The notes below the pieces were generated by a model that was given only the letters and a program-made list of their open reading frames with translations, had not been told where the DNA came from and searched no databases. DNA of 48,790 nt. Origin: a virus. Position 1 is the stretch's first letter. Each line of letters opens with the position of its first letter. This document shows positions 29,814-35,963 of the stretch, piece after piece. Both the position numbers and the translations under genes were made by a program. The stretch covers positions 1 through 48,790 of the IMG/VR virus record IMGVR_UViG_3300044614_001056; one strand, 5' to 3'.

Positions 29814-30871
29814 GCAATTTCCTGTCCATTAAATACGGAATTGATTTGGCGGTTTACCCGAACGAATGTCGTACACTTTGGCAGATCCTTCAGACGCTTG
29901 GCGCCAACATAGGTGCAAGCCGAACGAACACCACCAAGAATTTCCTGAACGGTATTGTCGATTGGACCAGTTTGCTTAACCTTGATAGTCTTACCCTCTG
30001 ACGCTCGGTAAGTGGCTACACCGCCAGAAAACTTGTTCATTGCGGTTTCTGATGACATTCCGTAAAACACTCTGTTTCCAGATTCATCATGTTGTGCTGC
30101 TTCATCAGAGCCCGCAAACATACCACCAAGCATCACGAAATCGCCACCGGCACCAAATGCCTTTGCAACATCACCTGGGCATATGCAACCACCATCAGCC
30201 ATGATATGCCCACCAAGACCATGTGCGGCATCGGCACATTCCATGATTGCCGACAGTTGGGGATATCCAACACCAGCAACCTTGCGAGTAGTGCAAACTG
30301 AGCCAGGACCAATTCCTACCTTTACGATATTTGCACCAGCAAGAATTAATGCTTCTGTCATTTCACGGGTTACTACATTGCCAGCAATTAAAATCTTACC
30401 GGGAAAAATTTTACGAATAGTTGAAACATATTCTACAAACTTTTGCGTGTAACCGTTTGCAACATCAATACAAATAAATTTTACAGCAGAGCAATAATCG
30501 AGAATATTGGTTGCTTTAACGATTTCTTCGTAAGAATTTGAACCCATTCCCATACTATAAACAAAGCAATCAAGGTCTGGATTGCTTACAAGTTGTTTGT
30601 CGTAATTTTTCATCCACTCTTCTTCTGTGTAAAACTTATGAATGCAAGTTAACATTCTGTGTTGAGATAGTTTTTCTGCAACAGAAAAAGTACCAATACC
30701 ACTCATATTTGCCGCTGCAATAGGAATTCCATCCCAAGCAACATGCATTCCAGAACTGTCAAAATCAAATCTGCGTGAAAGTGAAACTTCTTTACGACTG
30801 TTTAGTTCACTTCGTTTTGGTCGAATTAGTACATCAGCAAAATCCAACTTCACATCATCTTCAACTTTCAT
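29810..30871 (-). CDS. guaC: GMP reductase
   Basis: A 353-residue IMPDH/GMPR-family barrel, close to E. coli GuaC (about 347). The catalytic Cys loop is 'KVGIGPGSVCTTRKVAG' near residues 185-201. 'ICIDVANGY', 'IMADGGCICPGDVAKAFGAG' and 'FYGMSSETAM' fit GMP reductase rather than IMP dehydrogenase, and there is no CBS insert. It deaminates GMP to IMP with NADPH, shifting purines toward adenine nucleotides. Rare in phages; it fits a DNA-synthesis role alongside the deaminase at 27455-27832. Confidence 0.9.
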   Translation of the reverse strand: MKVEDDVKLDFADVLIRPKRSELNSRKEVSLSRRFDFDSSGMHVAWDGIPIAAANMSGIGTFSVAEKLSQHRMLTCIHKFYTEEEWMKNYDKQLVSNPDLDCFVYSMGMGSNSYEEIVKATNILDYCSAVKFICIDVANGYTQKFVEYVSTIRKIFPGKILIAGNVVTREMTEALILAGANIVKVGIGPGSVCTTRKVAGVGYPQLSAIMECADAAHGLGGHIMADGGCICPGDVAKAFGAGGDFVMLGGMFAGSDEAAQHDESGNRVFYGMSSETAMNKFSGGVATYRASEGKTIKVKQTGPIDNTVQEILGGVRSACTYVGAKRLKDLPKCTTFVRVNRQINSVFNGQEIA

Positions 30872-30873
30872 AA

Positions 30874-31287
30874 TTAATCCTTATTGTAATTGGCGTAAAA
30901 TTCCTTGAAGAAATCCGACTTACCATATGGAGTGTTCTTGTTGTGGAAAGAATCTTCAGAAGAGGTAGTGTAACCGTCTTCCCATGCCTTTGCAACAAGT
31001 TCTCTCACTTCGGCGATACTAAACATTTTTGGTTGTACATTTTGTTCATTCATAATATTTTTTTCTTCCCACTCAAAATCATCAAGTGACAGTTCTTCAT
31101 TATTAACATAATAATGTGGATATTTTACTGGTTTTGGTCTTATTTGTCTAATTGTACGGCCACCGACACTTGGAATTTCCACGACTTCATAATCTGTTTC
31201 AGTTATGTCGTACTTTTTGGTGTTAGATGTCCGATTGGTCGGTTTCATCTGATTCAGTGATGTCATTAATGGCTTGTTGTATTCCAT
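30874..31287 (-). CDS. Protein of unknown function, start uncertain
   Basis: Up to 137 residues from ATG 31287, overlapping the upstream gene by 65 bp; internal ATGs at 31266, 31248 and about 31053 are possible, and none has a strong SD. The N-terminal part is Arg/Pro-rich. The C-terminal 'MFSIAEVRELVAKAWEDGYT' with 'DFFKEFYANYNKD' is a typical small phage domain and may be the only real protein. Confidence 0.5.
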   Translation of the reverse strand: MEYNKPLMTSLNQMKPTNRTSNTKKYDITETDYEVVEIPSVGGRTIRQIRPKPVKYPHYYVNNEELSLDDFEWEEKNIMNEQNVQPKMFSIAEVRELVAKAWEDGYTTSSEDSFHNKNTPYGKSDFFKEFYANYNKD

Positions 31288-31543
31288 TTAGTAATTCTTT
31301 TTCAATATTTGAAACCCATTTATGATATTCAAACGCTTCACAATCAATAATTTCTTTAATTACTGGTGGAATACGGATTATAACATTATTTTCGTGCTTT
31401 TCAAGTAGATAATGCAGCAAATCCGAAGGGGATTCGGACTCCACTATCTTCTTATACTGTCCTTGTTCATAAAAAAACAACTCATATACGCCATCTTTAG
31501 CATATTCTATGAGGGCTTCGTACTTTTTTCTTGCTTTTTTCAT
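31223..31543 (-). CDS. Small helical protein, unknown
   Basis: A 106-residue acidic, mostly helical protein ('KKYEALIEYAKDGVYELFFY', 'EYHKWVSNIEKELLNGIQQA'). A sigma70 promoter lies at 31587-31614. No family recognised. Confidence 0.55.
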   Translation of the reverse strand: MKKARKKYEALIEYAKDGVYELFFYEQGQYKKIVESESPSDLLHYLLEKHENNVIIRIPPVIKEIIDCEAFEYHKWVSNIEKELLNGIQQAINDITESDETDQSDI

Positions 31544-31586
31544 ATACTTATCCGAAAAAAGGTATAAATTTGCTCATAACGAACAA

Positions 31587-31614
31587 ATTATACAAGGTAC
31601 GAGTAAAAAATCAA
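31587..31614 (-). promoter_or_regulatory. Sigma70-type promoter
   Basis: Minus strand TTGATT (31614-31609), 16-bp spacer, TATAAT (31592-31587), at the stop of the Gln-rich protein gene. Confidence 0.65.
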
Positions 31615-31934
31615 GCAGATTGCTCAGGATTTTCTTGTTGTTGTGCTTCTTCTTGTCCCGGTTCAGCGCCTTGTTGTCCTTGTTCAGCGGCTTGTTGTTG
31701 TGCTTCTAGTTCTTGTTGCTGCATTTCTGCTTCTTGTTGCTTTGCCATGACAACTTGAGCAGATAAACTTGGTATTAATTGCTGCACAACACGATGAATA
31801 AACCATTTTCTATCGGGACTTTTAACATTTTGTGTTTTTGCCTTTTCAATCTCTGCTGCATTTGCATTTTGCATTGATGTTGAAGTTGGCATTACACTTT
31901 TTTGCGCGGCGGTTTCTGCTTCGTTTAATCTCAT
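31611..31934 (-). CDS. Gln/Glu-rich protein, probably structural
   Basis: A 107-residue protein from ATG 31934 (GAGGAAT upstream). The N-terminal two thirds include 'DRKWFIHRVVQQLIPSLSAQ'; the last 40 residues are almost entirely Gln, Glu, Ala and Gly. Low-complexity tails like this occur in minor virion proteins. It follows the 31955-32236 gene by 20 bp in the same direction. Confidence 0.5.
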   Translation of the reverse strand: MRLNEAETAAQKSVMPTSTSMQNANAAEIEKAKTQNVKSPDRKWFIHRVVQQLIPSLSAQVVMAKQQEAEMQQQELEAQQQAAEQGQQGAEPGQEEAQQQENPEQSA

Positions 31935-31954
31935 TTTATTCCTCACTAACCTAT

Positions 31955-32236
31955 TTATGGTTGTACATCATCTTCAAGATCTCTGTAATAATCAGAAACT
32001 CGAACTCTTAAATATTTTTTGGCTTTTTGTAGCAAAACCAACTCTTGTTGTGTTAATGCTTCTCCGCCTTTTTGTTTATCTACCAGTTCTTGAACAATTT
32101 CGCGCATTCTCCATTCAATATCTTCTCCACCTTCTTCGTGCGCGTCTTTTGGAGAATTTCCTCCCTGTTCGGGTGGTGTCCCGAACATTGCTTTGATGTA
32201 GTTCTCAAAGTCATTTGGAGAAAATTCTGGCTTCAT
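31955..32236 (-). CDS. Late-type small protein, leaderless start
   Basis: A 93-residue protein from ATG 32236 ('MKPEFSPNDFENYIKAMFGT'), followed by an acidic patch and a helix 'QELVLLQKAKKYLRVRVSDY'. AATAAATA, one base from the late consensus, ends exactly 5 nt before the ATG, so T4-type geometry puts +1 on the A of AUG. No SD is present. The promoter-like box sits in the end of the next gene upstream. Confidence 0.6.
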   Translation of the reverse strand: MKPEFSPNDFENYIKAMFGTPPEQGGNSPKDAHEEGGEDIEWRMREIVQELVDKQKGGEALTQQELVLLQKAKKYLRVRVSDYYRDLEDDVQP

Positions 32237-32249
32237 GAAAGTATTTATT

Positions 32250-32408
32250 TTATTTTGCGTGTTTAAAATACTCAATTTGTCGCAAACGATTTTTTGCAGC
32301 CGCTTTAGTATCAAACTTGCCCATATTTTTACCCTTCTCAGAGCGTACCACATATTGACTACCCTCACGACGAATAAATTCAAGAAGATGTTGCTTAAAG
32401 GTCTTCAT
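32250..32408 (-). CDS. 52-residue late-type protein with MKTFKQHL start
   Basis: ATG 32408 to TAA at 32250. The N terminus 'MKTFKQHLLEFIRREGSQYV' recalls the capsid-targeting leader of T4 internal proteins ('MKTYQEFIAE') and the starts at 20696 and 48466. Basic overall. A perfect TATAAATA box ends 5 nt before the ATG, so the mRNA is predicted to be leaderless. Possibly packaged in the head. Confidence 0.6.
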   Translation of the reverse strand: MKTFKQHLLEFIRREGSQYVVRSEKGKNMGKFDTKAAAKNRLRQIEYFKHAK

Positions 32409-32413
32409 ATGTG

Positions 32414-32421
32414 TATTTATA
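32414..32421 (-). promoter_or_regulatory. T4-type late promoter box
   Basis: TATAAATA on the minus strand with 5 nt (CACAT) to ATG 32408. Confidence 0.7.
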
Positions 32422-32426
32422 AAGAA

Positions 32427-32452
32427 ACAACCTCCTTTTGAGGGGAGGTTGT
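32427..32452 (-). terminator. Rho-independent terminator
   Basis: 9-bp stem ACAACCTCC/GGAGGTTGT, 8-nt loop, followed by TTCTTT on the minus strand. It ends the 32496-32663 transcript just before the next late promoter. Confidence 0.75.
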
Positions 32453-32495
32453 CGGACCGGAGATGCTATCTCCGGTGGGGTTACAAGTATGTATA

Positions 32496-32663
32496 TTACT
32501 TGCCGCTTACTGCACCGACGAGGTTGTTAATAGCATTGACAACCATGTGGACACCAGCAACAGTAAAAGGTAGTACAGCAAGGAAGAAAAACCAATGAGT
32601 TGGGTTCTTCCAGCAAAAACCACCGAGGGGGCACTTCTTAACGCATGTTTGTGTTTGTTCCAT
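32496..32663 (-). CDS. 55-residue membrane protein, unknown
   Basis: ATG 32663 with AAAGGAG 7 nt upstream. The N terminus has three Cys ('CVKKCPLGGFCWKNP'), followed by a long hydrophobic helix ('HWFFFLAVLPFTVAGVHMVV'). Co-directional with the outer-membrane protein gene 26 bp upstream, so the two are probably co-transcribed and may act at the cell envelope. Confidence 0.6.
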   Translation of the reverse strand: MEQTQTCVKKCPLGGFCWKNPTHWFFFLAVLPFTVAGVHMVVNAINNLVGAVSGK

Positions 32664-32689
32664 TTTTAATCTCCTTTAAAATAAATGAA

Positions 32690-33424
32690 TTAGAACTTGA
32701 TTCCCAAACCAGCCGTAACGATTGCGTTCGCTTCGGGCGTAACAACATCTTGATACACGGGAATACCTACTCCCATGTTCAAGTCTACATTTGAAGCAAC
32801 ACTCCAGTTGACTGTTGGGCCAAGGAAGAGTTGTGCTTCACCACTATTGACATAGTACAATTGATCAAATTCAAGACCGAACTTGAAGGCATTCCAGTCG
32901 TATGATAGACCGGTTCCCAAAGAAACGACATCTGAATTTGTCTTTGCACCAAGCCAAGTGATATAGGATTCGCCACCATTGAACCGATATCCGGCAGTTT
33001 GAGTGAAATCAAACATCCAGAGCTTGCAGTTAAATGCAGCGTTGAGGTATGGATCTACGTTAGCATTGCGGAAATATTCCGAACCAACGGGGATGTACAT
33101 ACCAGCACCTACAGAGACGCCCCACTTATCACCGGACAAAACATCCCAAGCACCACCAAGATTGATGTTGCTTACAGTTGTGTTATCGTCCTGTGTATAA
33201 ACTGGAACATCCAAATCAACATGGAAATCCTTGTTGATATCCAATGAGAGGTTTTGGTTGAGTCCAACCAAAGTAGAGCCGGCACCCTTGAAGGTGTGGA
33301 CTTCTACAGTCTCATTAAATGACCACTTAAGATCCCAATTTGAAACCGGAGCAGGAGCAGCATTTTGTGCTGCCGCGGAACCGGAGACTGCAAGTGCAGT
33401 CAAAACTGTATAACCTGTATTCAT
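32690..33424 (-). CDS. Outer-membrane beta-barrel protein
   Basis: A 244-residue protein. The N terminus 'MNTGYTVLTALAVSGSAAAQ' is a signal peptide with an A-x-A cleavage site. The mature part alternates polar and aromatic residues in about 10-12 strands and ends '...VTAGLGIKF', with a terminal Phe recognised by the BAM machinery. SD AGGAG is 6 nt before ATG 33424. In a phage such a protein could alter the receptor surface, permeability or superinfection. It has its own promoter at 33490-33517. Confidence 0.75.
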   Translation of the reverse strand: MNTGYTVLTALAVSGSAAAQNAAPAPVSNWDLKWSFNETVEVHTFKGAGSTLVGLNQNLSLDINKDFHVDLDVPVYTQDDNTTVSNINLGGAWDVLSGDKWGVSVGAGMYIPVGSEYFRNANVDPYLNAAFNCKLWMFDFTQTAGYRFNGGESYITWLGAKTNSDVVSLGTGLSYDWNAFKFGLEFDQLYYVNSGEAQLFLGPTVNWSVASNVDLNMGVGIPVYQDVVTPEANAIVTAGLGIKF

Positions 33425-33489
33425 TCATTTCTCCTTATATAAAAATGTCAGTACAGTTACACCTCGCACTTCTTGAGGTGTAGGGGTAT

Positions 33490-33517
33490 ATAGTATCAAC
33501 ATTTTTTGGCTTGTCTA
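33490..33517 (-). promoter_or_regulatory. Possible promoter of the outer-membrane protein gene
   Basis: Minus strand TAGACA (33517-33512), 16-bp spacer, TACTAT (33495-33490). The match is moderate. Confidence 0.45.
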
Positions 33518-33542
33518 GCCTTAAAACGGAATTTCTATTTTA

Positions 33543-33550
33543 TATAAATA
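33543..33550 (+). promoter_or_regulatory. T4-type late promoter box
   Basis: Perfect TATAAATA on the plus strand, 20 bp before ATG 33571; SD AGGAG lies between. Confidence 0.75.
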
Positions 33551-33570
33551 AAATAAACTAGGAGATTACT

Positions 33571-33771
33571 ATGACAGACTCAAGATGGTTAAATGAATTA
33601 ACAAAAACCTACGTTCAAGAATCAGTAGGTCAACCCGCTAATTTAAACGAACAACGCATTCAAGAACAAGAAGAATACATTCAACTTCTCGAAAGTGTAA
33701 TTTCCGACATTGTAGAACAATATAACATCAATATTGAAGCAATTTTAGAAGAAAAACAAAAAGCAAACTAA
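33571..33771 (+). CDS. Small coiled-coil protein, late expressed
   Basis: A 66-residue acidic protein. 'DSRWLNELTKTYVQESVGQP' is followed by a coiled coil of Glu/Gln/Ile heptads to the end. Shares style with the 46708 gene ('VNEQAAYIAELEEAV'). It has a perfect late promoter, an SD and a terminator of its own, i.e. a single-gene late unit. Probably virion-associated. Confidence 0.6.
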   Translation: MTDSRWLNELTKTYVQESVGQPANLNEQRIQEQEEYIQLLESVISDIVEQYNINIEAILEEKQKAN

Positions 33772-33792
33772 TCAAAATAACAAAAAAGAAAG

Positions 33793-33817
33793 AACCCCGG
33801 TTGATCCGGGGTTTTTT
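33793..33817. terminator. Terminator between convergent genes
   Basis: 8-bp stem AACCCCGG/CCGGGGTT, 5-nt loop, then TTTTT on the plus strand. It separates the 33571-33771 gene from the minus-strand gene that ends at 33819. Confidence 0.85.
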
Positions 33818-33818
33818 A

Positions 33819-34127
33819 TTATATCTCTAATGGTTTTCTTGTTAGACTTGTAATTCTATCAATCTGTTTGGTAATTGCAACAGTGCGATCAGGCCACTTA
33901 ATATAATCCTTGTCGGGATTTTTCAAAAGGTTATACAAGAGAGGAAGAATCAATTTTTCCAACGATTGCATGTTTTGTGTGTACTTTGCAATTGCTGCTT
34001 CTTTTGCCTCATCAATTGCATCGTTGGCCTCTTCTTGTGCCTTTTGAATTGTTTGCTCGGGTGTATCCGAGAATTCAAAACTGAAATCTTCTGAGAATGG
34101 ATCTGCTGGATTAAATGTGTTTGCCAT
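33819..34127 (-). CDS. Conserved T4-like phage protein, unknown
   Basis: A 102-residue protein. The acidic N terminus ('DPFSEDFSFEFSDTPEQ') leads to a helix and the segment 'LLKNPDKDYIKWPDRTVAIT', a motif I recall in small proteins of marine T4-like phages. It overlaps no neighbour but abuts the next gene by 1 bp. Unknown function. Confidence 0.6.
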   Translation of the reverse strand: MANTFNPADPFSEDFSFEFSDTPEQTIQKAQEEANDAIDEAKEAAIAKYTQNMQSLEKLILPLLYNLLKNPDKDYIKWPDRTVAITKQIDRITSLTRKPLEI

Positions 34128-35282
34128 TTATTTTTTCCCCTTTTTATTCATTTCATCTAATTGTTTAGCCAAATCATACATCATTGGTCCGGCTTCAATC
34201 AAATTTCTCATATATGGTTTATATGTTTTTTTCCCACCCGATTTAGAAGATGGTGATTCTACTTTTACTCGTATTTGCAACAATCTGTTTGAACTTTTTA
34301 CAGAATCCACATATAGTTCTACTTTTGGATCACCCTCTTCTTCATCAAACTGTACCAATATTTTTTTACTTTTCAATAGATTGGTATAATCTTTAATAAA
34401 GGTTGGAGTAAATGCTATTCTTTTGTATGTTCCCCTTTCCAACTTTACCAATTCAATACCGGGTTCACCTAGTGTGGCACTATTTGCTATAAGTTTTGTG
34501 AGAGTAGTATAAAAAGCAGAATTTTTAGAATTAATCATACTTTTTAATTCTTTCGCAGCCTGCCCATATACAAACCTTCCCGCTTCCTTTAGTATTTTTT
34601 TTAACGTTTTCAATCTCGCATTTTCTCTTGAAGTAAATACGATATCCTTATCATAATTTTCTAATAGTTTGTTATATTTTTTTTCCAGCCCAACAATGTC
34701 TATGCCAAGCGTTTTTTTCCAAACCGAAATTTGTTTAGTAAATTCCTCACCCGATACCTGAGCAAACTGATCACCACCAGCCACTTTCAGTGAAATCTGA
34801 CGAGAGTAGGTTTGTCCATTATGTGTAATCTTAATGTCCGCCTTGGTCTGCGTTTGTGCGCCAGTACCATCTGAATGAACATCTACCGCATCTATTATGC
34901 CATTCAGAGCGAATTGGATAGCATCGCTTTTCCATGTCTCGTTCACATATTCAATTGCAGATGAATAGAGATCTTTAAAAACATCCATCTGTCTAGTTTT
35001 TTTGACTTTTAGTATATCCGTATCTGCTTGTGGAATGTTAATTTGCAAAGTCATATTGTCTTTGACTTTTGTACCGGGATCGGTAACAGTTTTCTTTAAA
35101 ACCTTCCCAACACTATAAGATCCGTAATACTCTGCCAATACATCTTCCACCATAGCCAAAGTTAAATCTGGATAATTAGATTTCTTATCTTTTGGACGAT
35201 TTATAAATTTAGCAAATAGAGCAGCACCTACAATTGCTTCTGCTATGTTACCTTTATTATATTTTGCTCGTTCGTTGGCCAT
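34128..35282 (-). CDS. Nuclease-like phage protein, PD-(D/E)XK pattern (tentative)
   Basis: A 384-residue protein: 'YNKGNIAEAIVGAALFAKFI' at residues 8-27 (a G-x-x-x-E helix as in restriction-endonuclease folds), then 'ADIKITHNGQTYSRQISLKV' near residues 148-167 (D...x-x-K) and a long helical C-terminal half. The arrangement fits PD-(D/E)XK enzymes but is not proof. Similar large uncharacterised proteins occur in marine myoviruses. It is transcribed with the 33819-34127 gene. Confidence 0.5.
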   Translation of the reverse strand: MANERAKYNKGNIAEAIVGAALFAKFINRPKDKKSNYPDLTLAMVEDVLAEYYGSYSVGKVLKKTVTDPGTKVKDNMTLQINIPQADTDILKVKKTRQMDVFKDLYSSAIEYVNETWKSDAIQFALNGIIDAVDVHSDGTGAQTQTKADIKITHNGQTYSRQISLKVAGGDQFAQVSGEEFTKQISVWKKTLGIDIVGLEKKYNKLLENYDKDIVFTSRENARLKTLKKILKEAGRFVYGQAAKELKSMINSKNSAFYTTLTKLIANSATLGEPGIELVKLERGTYKRIAFTPTFIKDYTNLLKSKKILVQFDEEEGDPKVELYVDSVKSSNRLLQIRVKVESPSSKSGGKKTYKPYMRNLIEAGPMMYDLAKQLDEMNKKGKK

Positions 35283-35326
35283 AAAAATATGTATGGTTTC
35301 CTAAATACAAAAAAGGAGCGTCAATT

Positions 35327-35497
35327 ATGTCAAATATACCAAATAATATCAAGAAGATGTGGGAAGCAGCAGCAAACATCGAAGCCATAAAGAAGGGAAT
35401 GAGCAAATCGACAGCGAGCATTCCCGGTGGACCCAAGAAGGAAGTCGGTGGAAAGATTCACGGGATTCGTGATGAAAAGGGAAACCTAAAGAACTAA
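35327..35497 (+). CDS. Small basic protein, unknown
   Basis: A 56-residue protein from ATG 35327 with AAAAGGAG 8 nt upstream; Lys-rich with 'SIPGGPKKEVGGKIHGIRDE'. A clear terminator at 35524-35551 follows, making a compact single-gene unit. No family recognised. Confidence 0.55.
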   Translation: MSNIPNNIKKMWEAAANIEAIKKGMSKSTASIPGGPKKEVGGKIHGIRDEKGNLKN

Positions 35498-35523
35498 ACA
35501 AAGAACAAAGAACAAATAGAGAG

Positions 35524-35551
35524 CCTCCCTTGATGGGAGGTTTTTCTTTTG
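35524..35551 (+). terminator. Rho-independent terminator
   Basis: CCTCCC/GGGAGG stem with a 5-nt loop followed by TTTTTCTTTT. Confidence 0.85.
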
Positions 35552-35574
35552 GGGGGTTCCTTTTGGAAATGTCT

Positions 35575-35641
35575 ATAGGATTTGACGGGGGTGGGGGTCC
35601 CAAGTAATCATGTATAGGAATTGACGGGGGTGGGGGTCCCA
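35575..35641. repeat. Two 28-bp G-rich direct repeats at the GC-island edge
   Basis: Copies at 35575-35602 and 35614-35641 differ at one position. Each has ATAGGA, TTGAC, then runs GGGGG-T-GGGGG-TCCCA. They lie between the last AT-rich gene and the GC-rich module; no gene is seen in 35552-35905. Confidence 0.8.
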
Positions 35642-35840
35642 TGAGAAGTATTTGAGGGAAACAGGGGATGGGGGAGCCTTGCCCCACCGGGTCCCACCCA
35701 AATATCCCTAGAAATACTGTTTTTCCTGCCAAGTCTTGCTCTAGAAACCCCTATGTTTCGCCTACGATCATAGCGTTTTCAGCACATCGCGCGGCAGGCC
35801 ATAGAAGCCGAAGGCCAGTACTTCGAGCACGCCAGAGTTG

Positions 35841-35871
35841 CTTTGATCCCACTTTGGGTCGGGGATCAAAG
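35841..35871. terminator. Hairpin with 10-bp stem
   Basis: CTTTGATCCC/GGGATCAAAG around an 11-nt loop, in the gap left of the VWA gene. Could act as a terminator or as a protein site. Confidence 0.45.
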
Positions 35872-35901
35872 TTTCTGTGGCTCCCCGGCAACACGGCAAA
35901 C

Positions 35902-35940
35902 GAAAAAGCCCCCACGAACCGGTTAGGGTTCGCAGGGGCT
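35902..35940 (-). terminator. Terminator of the VWA gene
   Basis: Interrupted stem AGCCCC-CGAACC / GGTTCG-GGGGCT followed by TTTTTCG on the minus strand, 24 bp past the VWA stop. Confidence 0.8.
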
Positions 35941-35963
35941 ACTATGGGTTCTGATCTACTGGA

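Noticed and set aside
35349-35732. A minus-strand 127-codon frame across the G-rich repeats
   Set aside because: Pro-rich translation of the repeats, overlapping a small gene with SD and terminator on the other strand.
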